A stretch of DNA of 64,000 nucleotides from Gavia stellata (GCF_030936135.1 NC_082595.1:14831930-14895929), one strand, 5' to 3'; positions 27,901-41,654 are shown, counted from the first letter of the stretch. Numbers and translations: made by a program. Notes: a model not told the origin generated them from the letters alone.

Positions 27901-30900
27901 GTGGAAGGGTTCAGGGTCACACCTGATAAAAATTGCAAACACAATGCACTTGAACTCTGGGGCACTGCCTTCACCTCCTCTCTGCTGGCCACTCTACCCA
28001 CCAGAAGCCCATCCGCAATTGTTCTGTCCTGGCCAGGTCCCTGAGCAGTAACTACTAGAGAAAGTTGCTTAAAGAAAATGTACAGAGTTTAGTGAGAAAT
28101 ATATAGAAAGATTACAAACCACGTTCTGCAAATTCCCTTCGGGCATCTTCCCAGAATGTTATCCAGTGAGGTAGCTGAGTTAACAGCAGCAAGAAGCCTT
28201 GTAGGATCCCTTGTAGGATCCCCTTGGTCTTACAGGCTCTTTGCAATTGCCTGTTCTGCTCCCGTGTCCTCCCGATGGTTCTTCCTCAGGTCCTTTCGTT
28301 TCATAGCTCACCTCTGTGTTGTCTCTTCAAGCGTCCCCTCAGCATCTCCACTGCTCCTCAAAGCTGCTGCTCCCATTCATACCACGCTATCCTGCTGCTT
28401 TCCCACTCCTGCGCAATGCCATTCCACAGGCAGTTCTCACCTCACAGTTCCCTGTCTGGTTTTCAAACCACATAGCACTATGGAGAGGCTCTTTATAAAT
28501 TATTATTTTTTTAGGTTTTTTTTTTTTTTCCTTTTGAAATTCTCTGAAGGAACCAGACAAGCTTTAAGTCATGATCTCATGCAGAAGGAAGGACAAAATG
28601 TTGCATAAGGGCCAAAAATGAGAAATGGCAGCCTTTTCATAACACATCCAAATATTCCTGAAAAAATACTATATGATTCTGGAAATTACAACCCATCTTA
28701 TGACCCACCTTACAACTAGTGGCTTGAAAAGCTGCAAGACTTTTCCTCCCCTTGATCAGATATCTGTAAAAGTACTTCCAGCAAGAAGAGTTGTCCATGT
28801 GACCTTGTGGGTTCTTCTCCTTTTCAAACTTTGTAAACACTCATACAAAGAAATTCAGTTGCCTGGATATGGACAGAAAATGGATCCACAAGAATGACAA
28901 GTTGGGCAATGTATATTCATTTCAAAAGTCAAGGAAACATTGATGGAAAACACTTCTGCATCTTCCACTAGAATTACTGAATAGATTTGATTAAATATAT
29001 AAACTTCACTTTGCTATTCAAGTTCACCAAGCATGTTTGGAATAACAATTATTTTATTAACATACTGACATGATCTAGTCAAACAAAATTAAATGTGTTT
29101 TGGGGTAATAAAATGTAAAGCCTTATGTAAGTATCTCTGCTTTTTTAAAACAATGGGGAGACAGAGATTTCTGCAGAAGAAAAATGATATTCCCACAAAA
29201 CCTGTAAATTAAAATCATTAACCTCAGCCTTGCCATAAGCATCTTTTTCCTCAGGGGCATGGACCAGCTGTCCTCAAAGATACATTTTAGTTTCAGAAAG
29301 CTCTTGGGAAAAATATACAAAATACACTGTTACACTATTTATAAAATACAAGTTGTCTCTAATCCGTTCCTACTAATCAGTGTAAGACCAGAAGAAAAAA
29401 AAAAGTTGCTCTTAGATTAAAAATTCTCAAAGAGTCTTAGGGACATAGGGAAGCTTCTGAAGGGAAAAATTTAATTTTAAGTAAGGCATCACATTCTAAC
29501 CATGACATTGACTTAACAACCTGTACAGGCTCAGATGCATCAATTTATGCCAGATTTTCCGAACTGTGAAACACGAGTGATATTTCTTACCTTGCTCAGA
29601 GCAGCTGACACACTTTAGTTTGAACAATACTTGATTTTGCTTGTCCCCTTGCCTGCTATGGTGCACCAGGGTCTGCCTTTTTAGCATTTTACCATCACAT
29701 CCTTGTTATCTGTTACCTCAAAGTTTTTGATGGTGCCATGTAGGTACATGATGCCTCACAAGCAGTAAGGTTCAAAACTGCTGAACTTGTGCACCCATGC
29801 GTTAATCTACATGCAAGAATAATCTAGTTAATGAAAAGATGGCCGGGGGAAAGAATAGCCTGTCTGTAAGCTCAGGATGTGAGAGGTAGCACGGGCTGTG
29901 GTTGGCACTAGGAAGACGTAAAACTGCCACTGACCCATTGCATGATTCTGAGGAAGCCATTTCACCTTTCTATTGTGCTTTTCTTCTCAGCCTTCATCTC
30001 TCCAACCCGCCAGCCCTTCACAGCAAGATCTGTCTCCTACGATATGTGTCTCACAGTGGGAGCTCAGCTGGGGCTTCCAAATTAGAGCTGATTGGGAATT
30101 TTTCAACGAAATGAATTTTCATTAGAAAGTGCAGCTCGGTTTCAGTGCAATTCTGCAGTGCAGTTGTGGGGATGGTCACCCAATACATGAGAATGCAAAT
30201 TCAGATAATGACTCTGAAGAATATGTTGTTATAGGAGTAGATCATCCCTAGCAGGAGCTGTGGAGTGCACCTTGCCCTCGGATAACTACCAGGCTGTGGG
30301 TGAATTGGCACAGTCATCTGTAGTTAGAGACACAGCAGGTCAGGAATTTGAACCTGCGTATGCTAGAGGAGATCACATGCTGTACATCTCTTTTGTTGGG
30401 GCGTGTGTGTTTGTTTGTTTGTATAAAAACAAACCTTCAAAGCACTTGGGTTTGCTACAGGAAAGAACTGGAGCATCAATGAAATCCTGAGAAGTTTCAT
30501 GGGTAGGTTTACTCGGTCTCACTCGCTTCTGCTCTGAACCCAGCAAACTGTTAACAGTGAGATCAAACATATTTTATCGTGTTAAATACTTACAGTGTAA
30601 AGGAGACAGACAACTTCAGAGTAAATCATGACCAAATATTTGAGGAGAGTTAATGATGAAAAGAAAGAGAAGTTATTTTAAAAATTAAGTCCAAAGACAA
30701 ATAGAAAGGCTTTCCAGTGATTAGTAAAAATAAGTTGTCCCCGGCATGAGGAAGGAGATAGCAGTAGGCAGGGGTGGGCAAAGGGAATAATCAGATCAGT
30801 AAACTAAAGAGAATAGTAACAAAGTTCAGTGGAGACAACAGGAAATTCAAGCATAGAATTAGGGGGAAAGTGGTATGGGGCTTTAGTAAGTTTTGGTGTG

Positions 30901-32404
30901 CCATAATGAGAGAAAGGAAATAACCGGGAATTTCCAAAAGTGATACCATTACAGATTTTAGAACATTTCCTTAGTAGCTTCTGAGTGTTAATTCTGGTGG
31001 AATACTCTGAAGAGAGAAACACTTTAGAAAGAGTTTTGTTTTATAAAAAAAAAATGTTGTTTTGAAGCAGATCTCCACTATATGCCAGCATATATTGCTA
31101 ATTGTGTAGAACACTGCAGCAATAAGCAAAATGGCAGTGCTGAAGGGAAGATGCATTTTCTCCCCTTCCTGGCCCCACTTCAGCTTCTCTTACTGAGTGC
31201 TAGTCTAAAATAGCCTGCGTTTCTAACCCAGAGAGCATCTGAGTCATATTCAATTCACATGGTCACTTTGCAGCTGAGTATGATTGCACTACCTATGTGG
31301 CATCTCCAAAGAATATGCAAAATATCATTTGCTGAAATGGCAACTCCATAAAAGTGTCTCCAGGGGGCATTTTGTGCAAAAGTTAAGACCATCAGGAACA
31401 TCATATCACTTAGGCTAAAGGTTTGTACTGAGTCACACACTATTCTCTCTCTGGCCGCCGACTACCAAACACCAGTTCAGTGTGCACGGCTGTGAACCTG
31501 GGGTGAGGGTTCAGGCTCCGGTGTAACTGAAATCAGGGGACAGTCTGCTGCCTGGCATTAGTGCTGGCACTGTGCTCACCTTTCAGGAAAATTAAAGCCT
31601 TTTTTCTCTGGGAGCTAATTTTGCTTAAGCTCACTCCATGAGTTTCAATTCTCTAATTGTTCACTTTAGACTCAGCCAGAACAAATAATTTTTCCAACTT
31701 GCAGAACAATATTCTAGCAGAATATATGGAGAAATGAGTCAAACCCTGGAAGAAATCTCAACAAAAATACAGATTACTAACAAACCCACTAGATTAGGCT
31801 CCTTCCCGATGAAGACAGTAACTCTTCCAGTGCAGGATGACGACCTGTATTACTTCCTCAGAAACAAAAAAATTGTCTCATTTTAAATGATACGGCGAGT
31901 AAAAAACCAATGAACTATGGAGACTTTTGCGGGCGGTGAACCTTCTGCTACGTAAATTGAGATTAAAAAGAGAAAAAATTGAGACAAACAAGCACTAACC
32001 TGTGAGTGAGAGTTAAGCAAACACGTAGATGAATTCGGAGATGCAGCCCTGTGATGGGGAAATACCCAGGGTTAGAAATGTTTACAGAGGAAAGTTCTGT
32101 GAATTTTCAGGCAGGGGAATAGTGGTGGTTACCTCCTGCTGAAATATCATAGCCGCAATGAAGTGGCAAAGATGACAACTGACATGTCAGAGACACATAA
32201 ATCTATCCTTATAGGGCTGACAACTTGGTATGATTGCTCTCCAAAGATAACTTTATAACTTGCTGAAGTGTGATTTAAGGATGCCCTGGAGCAGCACTAA
32301 CCTGTGTACCTTTCTTGTGGGTAACTTTTTATAAGCTTTAGCTTTAGTTAATAGCTTATGCAATTTTTCATTTGACCTACGGGTGTCCCATGTGGGTGGG
32401 ATTT
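21952..32404. other. AT-rich gene desert, second part
   Basis: No gene can be supported. The 150-codon frame at 28,156-28,608 has no recognisable domain and runs into a homopolymer T tract. Small simple repeats occur near 23,994-24,011 (ACCTT units) and 28,198-28,221. Several blocks, for example 22,620-23,110, are unusually AT-rich with many ATTA/TAAT words and could be conserved enhancers, but I cannot test conservation. Confidence 0.45.
28198..28221. repeat. 12-bp exact tandem duplication
   Basis: CTTGTAGGATCC is present twice back to back. It is a small slippage or repair duplication. Confidence 0.85.
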
Positions 32405-32470
32405 TCAAAAACACTCAGGCCCAGATCCACAAAGGGATTTGCACAGAGATGATTGCACCTATAATGTGTA
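32405..32470. repeat. possible old amniote interspersed repeat remnant
   Basis: The word series CAGGCCCAGATCCACAAAGG followed by TTTGCACAG resembles, from memory, the start of a dispersed reptile/bird repeat that reads CAGATCC.CAAAGG.ATTTAGGCACC. The similarity is short and fades after about 60 bases. Confidence 0.25.
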
Positions 32471-35400
32471 TAGGGAGCAGAGCAGAGACCTGGCCATAAC
32501 TTAGCCTGTAATCTAGCAAGGACGCAGGAGAGGGGCTGCAACACCCTTAAACGTTCACCAGGAAATCTATCCATGCTTCTCTGTGAAACTGTCTGGACTG
32601 TGGTGATGCCTTAGCTCGGTTCCCACTGAAATGGAGTAAAATTAGGCACCAGCCAAGTGCTCTTGAAAAGGCCAGACTGAATCTTTCTTTACCTACTGTA
32701 ACTTTGACCCTTTCTAAAATACCTTTTAGAAGAAGTACTTGAATTTTATGATCAGGTAGACCACTTCAGCAGGAAAAATGTGTGCTGTCTTTATTTCAGT
32801 GTTTTGTTTTTCAAGTGAACTATTGTATGTACATGCAAGAATAAAAAGGATGATGAAAAGGATAATAATACAACATCCAGTTTGGTCCCAGCGATGTTAG
32901 ATGTGCTTAATCTGAAGCAGTTGATAACGTCTGCATGCAACTTGGGCGGTACATCTTGCGTACATCTTCCCTTGATGCTGGCAGAGAGCACGGGTTGTAT
33001 CTTCATATATGTCAAACACTAGGATAAATTATGTCCTCCATGGGAAACAAGCCACAAGCAGCAGTGTGTCTTATAAATAAGCCTTCAGGGAAGCTGCTTC
33101 ATTTCCATTTTTTCCCTGTCTTTTCACAAAGCCAAACCATCCCCTGTGGCATTTGGGCACTCAGAAGACGGTTGTATTTGAAAGGCCGTAAACAGTCAAC
33201 TAAATAAATAGATGCGAAAAGCTGAAGTCCTTGCAATGCCATGCTTCAAAATTGGTGCCAGGCTGGCAGCTTCTGCACGAAGGCTCGATGCTGATTTGCT
33301 TCCTCAGACCCCGAGAGCTTTCAGCAAGTGTCTCTGAAGAAAAGCAAAGTGCATGTTGCGCTGGCCTTGTGCCTGCGGAGCAGACAGCTACCTTTCTGAA
33401 GCCTGGTGCAGCGCCAGCACATTACAAACTAAACTCTCAGAACCACGTTCTGACCCCGGCCAGCAGCTGCATTTACACTCCTCTTAGTGGGGAGAAAGTG
33501 TCTGGAAAGCAGCAGAGGACCACAAGGCTCTTTAGAGCTCCTCAAATGCTCAACTGTGGTGGTAGCAGAACACACTCATCTGGCTTTCACTATGACAGCT
33601 AGTAAACCCAGTGAACTTAACTCAGGGTAAACTTCTGAGAGCTGCAGAGTGAACTGGAGACAAGTGTTTGTCCTCTAGGGACAATGTTGTGGGAAAGCCT
33701 ATAAAGTTTTAGGTCCAAGCACAGAGCCTCCGCTGACTTCCAGGGGAGTGCCAACTGCAGATAAATAGCAGTGCAAAGTCCTAAAAGCATGATAAGAACT
33801 CATCTCAAAAGCATTATACACTTATTTTGTTCGCACCTACAGGGCAGACAAAGTATGGTAATACTACTGCTGCTGTAGTAATATTATTTAATGAAAAAAC
33901 TGCAGGAAGAAGCAGTATTTTCCCTTAGACCAACTGTTTTAACTAGGGGGAAAAAAGCTTGCAGACAGAAGTCCTCTTTAGTATACAAAAACCTTCCTCC
34001 TGTTATTGGTATCAGTTATTCCAGTAGAAGAGGTGTCTTTTCCCTGTAACTTTGCCTTGGAAACAAAGGGAGATCTGAACTCTGCTCCAGTGCAAAATAC
34101 TGAGTGATCTATGCCTACACAGTAAATAAGCATGGAAAATGTTTATTGGGAAAGCTGATGAACTCAGAACACACTTTTTCCTAAGACTGACATGATTTTA
34201 AGGTTAGTCATACAAGAGGTTTTTCCCCAGTGGGTATATTTTATAGGCATAGGGATTTAAAGTTGCATCCTCACAGAAAGCCATCACGGAGTATCTGAAC
34301 ACTTAAATCCTAAGGGTGGAACGTGGGCCCTGTGGAATTGGTATGGTTATAAGTGTGCACAGGCCTTGTGATAGCATGTTTGTAGTAAGGTGGAAGTTGG
34401 TATAGAGAATGGGAGAAGAGGAAAGCAGATTCTACACTAAAGCTCTTGCACCCTGGCTCTTGATAAGAAGTCAAGTAAGTATTTTATGCTGCATGGCACT
34501 TCAAGATTTCCGACCTCTTGTCCTCACTGATAAAGAAAACACTACTTACACACAAGTAGCAGAAAAATCACATAAAAATAATTTCAGCTACTTCCTACTT
34601 CATAGGAAGAACTAAAGTCATGCTGTTATCCCTCAGCGTCAAAAAATTTATGCTTTGTCAGGTAAAATACACTATTCACCATTCGCTGCAAAACATATGT
34701 TCTTGTTTGGTGTAGCATTTCATTCCTTTTGCGCTCTCTAGCTCTTAAATGAGGGAAAATCTGAAGATGATGCTTTAGGGTCATAGAAAAGGGAAGTAGG
34801 TTTCTTTTTAAAGCTCTCTAGTTCCAAGGAACTAAGACATTTCTCCTGTGTATTCATTGCAAAGGCAGGAAAAACTAAGGAAAAGTGACTCCAAAGTACC
34901 ACCTGCAGCCAGATTTGGGGTGAATGTTCTCAAAACTGTTTTCTCTTACACATACATTTTGTGGGCTTGAGCATTATGTCCAGAAAGATGATTGGGGACT
35001 ACTAAAAAAGGAGCAGAAACCTGAAAGCAGGATGGTCTCCTAGACCCCTGAGTCCGGGGCAGGTATGTTGTATTTCTGAGGTTAAAGCAACCTAAGTCTA
35101 AGTTGGTCATTCTTACCCTATTTTGGTACCTGATCTAAAAGAGGGTATTAACAGTATTTCCTCTCACTCAACCATTTTCAGTTAGTGTTCATTTTAACCA
35201 CAGGTGCCATCAGAGACTCCTTCTTAATACGTATTATTACTTTGGCCAGCATGGAGGGTTTCTCTTGGCACCCCCAGATGTAGGAGTAGTATAAATATAT
35301 TCAGTGGTACAGCGATAAGCAAAAGTCTTTGAAATAACGTAGATCTCAGCATACATGCATATTCACACATAAACAGTAAGGCACATTCAGCATTAGCCTA

Positions 35401-38236
35401 AACAGAGGAAATCAGGTAACACAGCACAAGCACAGAAAACAAGTATAAAATGAGTCTTGATCAGACGGTTTGTACTTCATTTATTTTTGTCCTGCTCTGA
35501 CTGGTGTAACTTATAATTAGTCTCTGCCTGCAGTGGTGTGGTTCCAAAGAATGGTGGATTAAGGAGAAACTCTAGAATTTCTCTGTAACTTGACAAGTTA
35601 TAACCTGAAAAGCTACACTTAGTCCATTAAAGATTTTTCACAGTGACATTTTAGTGCAGCTAGGGAAATATGCCACTTTGCCATTTATCATTTTCAGGGC
35701 ATGGACAGTGAAAAGGAGGTTGCTGTGAAGAACAAAATAAAATAGATTACACATATAGAAGTGAGGTGAAGAATACTGATAAATATACACCACTGAATGT
35801 CAGCAAATGTCACTCGAGAAGCCGTTTGCAGCTACCAGAACAGCCTTGCAAACCAGCAAAAGTAGCAAAACCAGGCAAAACAAGTTGGGTGTACTCACTT
35901 CCACATGAATAAGCAATAAACCTCTCTGCAGTTACACCAGAAAGTTGTTAAACTTGATAGATGAATCGTTTCCAAATTGCTCTGTCACATACTGTATATG
36001 GCTACAAAGGACTATGGATGGTTTAAAGTGAAAAAGAGAAAGCATTGCTGAAAATGCAACAATTTAAGCATTTTTATTCAAACACTTGTATTCTGCTTTG
36101 TATTAAAGGGACAGTTTGAACAAAGGAGTGATTCATCACACCACTTTTTCTTCCACAGGGCTGCTCTTTTTTTTGTCTGAACTTCGTTGTCAGAACTATT
36201 GCATTATTACCATTTCTCCTTTAAACATACTTGCCGCTCTAGCAACAGGGCTTAGAGTTAAATCAGTTCGGGTTTGGTAGGCAGAAACGTTGCAAATGAA
36301 AGCTTTTCTGCTGAAAAACTTCTAATGGTAGCTATCTAGCATGCCATCTAAGTGTAAGTGAAAGACCTGCAAGATGTCTCCTATCTTTCCAGCAGCATCT
36401 GATTTGTAGATCTATGGATCAGCTCCATTTTGGTTTATAGACACATTGACCTGGAAAAAGCTCTCCTTGTGAAAGTTACAATACTTGAGAGACAACATCA
36501 AATTCCTTCAGGCTTATTTTAATCTGGGCTGCCTGTTTGCAGCCTCTTGAACCCCTACTCTTCATTGATAATAAACAGAAGTGAAGATCTTTGACTCAGA
36601 AAATATCTCCAAGGAAAACTAGGAGTTCTTAAAATTTTAGAAACCCTGACTGCTTTTATATTTAATTTTCCATGAGATTTCTTCCTCCCAAATTCTGATT
36701 TATCTTAGCAAAATCACAGACAGCCAGCATCATTTTGATTTCATGAGATTGTTATCCCCAGACACCACACTCATGAAAACTTCAGATCAGTTTTGTTTTC
36801 ATTAGTAAAAAGCAGCAACAAGGATCACATAAATGGGGTCATACAGGAACGCCTTTATTCAAAGTATTTCATACATGCTAAGATACGCTGATTGTAGAAC
36901 TGTTTCAGTCAAACTTCTCACCATATGTTCATGTAAAAGCTATGAACAACCAGTCCTACAATGGCATCCTCAAGCCTGGGAGTTTAAATCTTTGAAGAGA
37001 ACAAATTTCTTGTACTTACAGATCCTGTGAATGGAGTAAGGGCGAACCTTCCTTTCTTGGGCAGGATGTTTATACAGTGAATTTTCTTTGTACGAGTCTT
37101 CACTCTATTCTTGCAAAATCAAAATCAAAAGTGATCCTTATTAGTCAAACCAAACCCTTTATTAAATTAAATGCAGAGCCTGTTTTAGAAATGAACAATG
37201 AAAATCAGAAAACAAAGATTAAACCGATGGGTTGTGCTCAGCACTGCATGAACTTTCCTGAACCGCTCCCCGCCCCCCTCCCCCTGATTCTTTGAAAACT
37301 GAAGTAATCTTTGAGGCAAAACAGGCATTTGACAGCATCCGTCATCCAGAAGCTCTGTAGCAGTTGTGCTGCTGCTTTGGTCTTGTTTTGAATTTCTCTG
37401 TCAATTTGAATAGACACAACAGAGTCTCAAGGAGCAAGGCTCACAAGAGAAGGCAAGGACCGTGTCGGATGCAACAAAGGGGAAAAGATCTATCAGTTTG
37501 TTGCCTCATCACAAATATCAGTGTCCCCAAAAGCTTCTCCTTTTACATAAAAGTGTGTGATTCAGTGAAAAACACAGGAAGGCTTATTTACCTTTTACAT
37601 GTGAAATTTAATATATGTTACGTAATAATATGCTTAGTGTTCTTTAGAAACTCTGACGTGTATGTATGTACATACACACATACTCGTCTTCAAAAGAGAC
37701 AAAAATACAGCTTCTTAAAGGGTATTTGAAAAGTAGAAATGCTTGGCCAAGAGGTTTTAGAGGAATTCTTGAACAAATAGGCAGCGCGTGAATAAATGCG
37801 CTGATTTTGCGACAAGCACTGAAAAGAAACTTCTGGTTAGCAGCCTGCCTAACCTAATGAATGGTTTAGTCCTTCCTTCCTCCATCCTAAGCATGAAAGC
37901 TGCTATCCACACCCCAGACCTGATCTAAACTACTGAATGGATAGTGAAGTGCCTGCTGACATTGGATCAGGCCCGGCAGCCTCCAGGTTTGACCCTGTAG
38001 GCCTGCACCAGCCCAAAGCCAACCTACGCTTCCCCGTAACCGAAAGCCCCTCAAATGCTGCTGTTAAGGTATGTGCAAAACATCCGAAGGTCTTAATCAG
38101 ACAGATCTTGTCCTTTGGAAAAAGCAGAAATTTTGCCTGAATAAAGCAGTACAGCCAGTAATAATGAAGAATCATAGTTTCCGTTATCAGGGGGTTTTGA
38201 TACATTTGTCTAAGTAAAAAGAACATACAGTTCTAA
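32471..38236. other. AT-rich gene desert, third part
   Basis: No gene is supportable. The 123-codon frame at 33,231-33,602 lacks a recognisable domain or clear splice context. The composition starts to include more AT-rich clean blocks, but nothing I can name. Confidence 0.45.
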
Positions 38237-38251
38237 GGGGGGGGGGGGGGG
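38237..38251. repeat. poly(G) tract, 15 bases
   Basis: A run of 15 G in otherwise AT-rich spacer. It is a first instance of a class of long G/C homopolymers that becomes frequent closer to SIX3. Confidence 0.9.
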
Positions 38252-39690
38252 ATCATTTTTTGTCCTTTTTATTTTAATGGCTAAACATTGTAATGCTAGC
38301 TAAATAGAAATTCTTGTCTGTTAATAGGTTCCTTTAGTTTGTAATAAACAGGAATGCTAATGACTAAAATTTGTTATTTGGTATGCATTAGCTTTTGTAA
38401 GTCTTTTCTTTACAGGCTTCATTGACATTCAATATGGCAAGCTTCCTTTGAAACATATTTATAAAATAACTACAGTATAATTAAACCAACAAAGCCATCT
38501 TTTAAGTAAGCTTAATAGCTCAGTTCTTCACTCCGTAAATTTTTTTATTTTAAGGAGGAAAAATAGTTATGCTTCAATTCTACTGTATATTTCATTTTGC
38601 ATCTAATATTTCCTTTCCATTTGCAATCTGTGCATATCTAATTCTTGACAACTGTGATTATTAATAAGTGTGCATGAAAAACATGCTTCATAGAATCTTC
38701 CACAAGAATTTTTTTGTTAATGAGAACTGAAACTTATCTTGGCAAAGGCAATATATGTAATATATATGTGTGTGTGTGTATATATACACATTTTAATAGC
38801 TAATGGTGGTGCAGTTAGTACACAAAAATGGATTAATAGATATGGCAGGTAATAATCGAAGTGGATGCTGTTTAACAAATGTAACTAAAAATATTTTAAT
38901 TATATAAAAGCAATAGGTAAATAAAAGCAATTACATTTAATTTTGCTTTCAGCTCGTGAGCGTTTTCCGTAAGCTTTAATAGAGGGGAGAGCTTGTGCAG
39001 AAGGCTAATGGTAGAGTCAGTGTTAGCATTATTCATTAGGGTTTCTAAGTAGTACTTATTCTGAGATATTTCTCTGAAAGACTAAAATGTTCTTGGTAAG
39101 GGTACTTGGATCCTGATAACCCTAATTCATAATAATATCCCCCTCGTTCAGAAAATTAAAGTTTACAGAGTCCTCAGCAGTTTGAAAATCTTTATACTGT
39201 TTCGAACCATGGTCATGTTTACTGAGGACAAACTAAAAAGTGATAGCTCGCATTACAATAAGTAAAGTGAAACCTCATAACTGTTTCTTAAACTCTGTCC
39301 TCTACAGGCATAATAATATTGAGACCCCATATACGGTATGGTGAATAAAAACACTTGACATCATTGTTATAATCTTTATTTAAAACTGTTACCAAGGTTA
39401 CAAATTACCATCGCTGTGTGCAACAGGTCCCTCTGAAGCAGTATCATTACAGATTAACTGTAATGTGTAGGATTATAATAAAAGGCATAAGGGATTATGC
39501 ACCAGCAAAAATGCTAGAAATAACACAAATACATCTGCGTTATACAGTGCACCGCGTTGCAAAACCTCTGTTTTCCACGCTGAAATACACAATGCGGCTT
39601 TTTGTTTAATTCGGGCCTTTAGAGAGATGTTAACTGTATCCTGAAGTGGCTCGACGAAAGTCAGGGAGCAGAGGGGGTAGGGTTTGTCTC
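38252..39690. promoter_or_regulatory. AT-rich block before the CpG archipelago, candidate regulatory DNA
   Basis: A very AT-rich stretch with many TAAT/ATTA homeodomain cores and no recognisable transposon, lying directly before the abrupt switch to CpG-island composition. It includes a (TA)n/(TG)n tract at 38,751-38,790. Enhancer status is inference only. Confidence 0.3.
38751..38790. repeat. (TA)n-(TG)n-(TA)n dinucleotide repeat
   Basis: ATATATGTAATATATATG is followed by about six TG units and then TATATATACACA. The flanks can fold back on each other. Confidence 0.9.
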
Positions 39691-39694
39691 GACC

Positions 39695-39731
39695 TATAAA
39701 ACCGCTGCTGCCGGAAACGTTCTCACATCGT
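39695..39731 (+). promoter_or_regulatory. candidate TATA-Inr core promoter at CpG-island edge
   Basis: TATAAAA at 39,695-39,701 is followed by TCACATC at 39,723-39,729, which fits the initiator pattern YYANWYY with the +1 A at 39,725. The A lies 30 bases from the first T of the TATA box, the canonical spacing. The site sits at the upstream lip of a CpG island. No long ATG-initiated frame follows, so a transcript from here would most likely be non-coding. SIX3 itself lies 16 kb downstream on the same strand. Confidence 0.4.
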
Positions 39732-39799
39732 CTCCGCTCTTAGCGGAGCGCCTCGTTGGCAGGAAAATACGCCTCCATTGTGAGAAGCAGGACTGCAGT

Positions 39800-40110
39800 G
39801 AAAGAAAACAGAGTTAGCGGCTGCACGACCCGCGGCAGCACGGCCCGCAGCCCCGAGCGGAGGCCGGGGCTGCCCTCGCTGCCCGCCGTCGGGGCGCGTC
39901 CGAGCGGGGCGGCAGAGACCGGCCCGGCCCCGCCGCGCAGCCCCGGGCAGGGGGGCTGAGGCCGAGGCCTCCCCCGCCCCCAAAGGGGGGGTCTCGCCTG
40001 GAGTGAGAGGGTGGCACAAGGGAAAGCGGAGCTGCAGGTGACCTTCGGCTTGCCAAGACGGCTGGCCACCCCCGGCCGGGACCTCCGTCCCCCGCTAAGT
40101 CACTCTACCC
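39800..40110. promoter_or_regulatory. CpG island 1
   Basis: Dense CpG and GC-rich sequence abruptly replaces AT-rich spacer. It begins about 75 bases after the candidate TATA-Inr promoter. The overlapping long frames on both strands are GC artefacts. Confidence 0.7.
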
Positions 40111-40119
40111 CGCCCTCAA

Positions 40120-40262
40120 CTTAATGACACAAATCCGGGCTCTTAAAGTCTTTGCGACTGATCGTACTCGCTCATTTATAAATAATGATCTCCATATAGA
40201 TGCATAACAACAACATACCAGAAGTGTTTGGGGAGAAATCCGATTAGAGTCTATAGCTTTTT
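40120..40262. promoter_or_regulatory. AT-rich block between CpG islands, candidate conserved element
   Basis: A non-repetitive block containing CATTTATAAATAATGATC and GATTAGAGTC words sandwiched between two CpG islands. The contrast suggests constrained regulatory sequence. Conservation was not measured. Confidence 0.3.
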
Positions 40263-40299
40263 TCCCCTCTCTCTCCCGGAGCAAAAGTCTTGCCACAGG

Positions 40300-40630
40300 T
40301 CAGCTGTCGCGGCTGGCCCAGGCTGTGGGGTTAAAGGGAAGAAAAGGCTCCAGGCGAGGCGCTTCCCCCGGACGGCGGGTGGGGGCTGCCACCGAACGGC
40401 TCGCCCTACCGGGATGTGGCCCGCCGCCCTCTCGGCCCGCCCGGCCTGGAGGCTCGGCCGGGCCGCCGGCAGGGGCGGCGGGCATTTTGGGGGGAGGGAG
40501 CCGCGGCCCTGGTTGGAGCGTGAACTCTGCGGTCGGGACCGATTTCCCCCCGGCGCCAGCATCCCTGGGCAGGGGCGTGGGGCCGCCCCGCTCCGCCTGG
40601 ACCGGCCCGGCACGGGGTGGCAGTGACGCA
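40300..40630. promoter_or_regulatory. CpG island 2
   Basis: High GC and CpG density throughout. No protein is supported, because frames are open on several phases simultaneously as expected for GC-rich DNA. Confidence 0.7.
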
Positions 40631-41164
40631 GAAACGCGTTTTTCTTTCCTCTTTCGGGCGATTTAGGGGAACTAGAAAAACAAACATCGGGCCGTTTCAT
40701 GACACCGGTGGAGAAAGCTCCGAAGGGAAAGAGAGCGGGGCACATCCTTTTAGAGGAAGGACAAGGGTTCTCTGAGGAGGGAAAACAAAAGATGACAGTG
40801 GTGGCCGTAACCCCACCATGAACCAGGGACCTCCTGGCCACGCTCGGAGAGCTAACCTCCCCGGACTTCCCATTACCTCTCCATGACACTTCACTAATGC
40901 TCACACAATGGCCAACTGAGCAGTTTAAGTAAAGATATTTTAACCTGAACTAAACATTGTCTCCAGACAATAAGATGCAAAGCAACATCTGGTACCACAC
41001 ATAAACAATGCTGTGCAACAGCATATGCTCGACGTCTGGAAGTTTATGTCAACACTAAGCAGTCGAGGAGGCTGTCGCTGCTCGGCATGAAATCTTAATA
41101 AACGGCTGTTTGTTGCGCTTCCAAGGTGAGCATCTAGGATCCTTCCTCCCGGGGCATCCTCTTC

Positions 41165-41400
41165 AGTTTGAGATTGCCCGGGAAGACATCTTCGGACCCC
41201 TTCCGCGCCTCCTCCCTCCCGCCCTCGGAGCAAACCACCAGTGAGACATGTCACAGGGAGAAGCCGTGGCCCGGCCTAGGGACAACGCCGGGTTACCCCT
41301 TCCCCGCTGAGGCTCCTGCGGACACGGCTCGGCCGCCGGCGCCGGTGGAAGCGGCCGGCGCTGAATGGCCAACTTCGGGGAAGCGCTTCTCTGAAGAGGA
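41165..41400. promoter_or_regulatory. CpG island 3
   Basis: A short CpG-rich stretch flanked by AT-rich blocks at 40,860-41,130 and 41,400-41,600. Confidence 0.6.
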
Positions 41401-41404
41401 GGCT

Positions 41405-41605
41405 CTAGGCTAATGAAACAACGGGAGGTGACTATTGCAAACAGCTGTTCCTCATACATATTTCATTATACAATCAGATAATGCGTCTTACCACCTTCTC
41501 AATTATTCACAGACAAACATTTTCAAGACGTTTTGACATCTGTCTTAGGGCCTGCTATTAATTTAGTAATCACTGCGGTTAAAAATGTATGGGGACTGCA
41601 CCTCA
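41405..41605. promoter_or_regulatory. candidate conserved enhancer block
   Basis: AT-rich, repeat-free block with an E-box (ACAGCTGT), ATTATACAATC, CAATTATTCAC and TTTAGTAATC homeodomain-type words, bounded on both sides by CpG islands. It looks like a vertebrate developmental conserved element, but alignment was not possible here. Confidence 0.35.
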
Positions 41606-41654
41606 CAAAAACTCCGATTTCACTTACGAGGACAACTTCCGTAGCAGCTCGCCC

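Noticed and set aside
28156..28608. 150-codon frame in the desert
   Set aside because: Ser/Phe-rich composition, runs through a poly(T) tract, has no domain and no good splice or promoter context.
31357..31369. CTCF-like CCAGGGGGCA word
   Set aside because: It matches only the central part of the motif and the flanking CCA is absent. It needs binding data.
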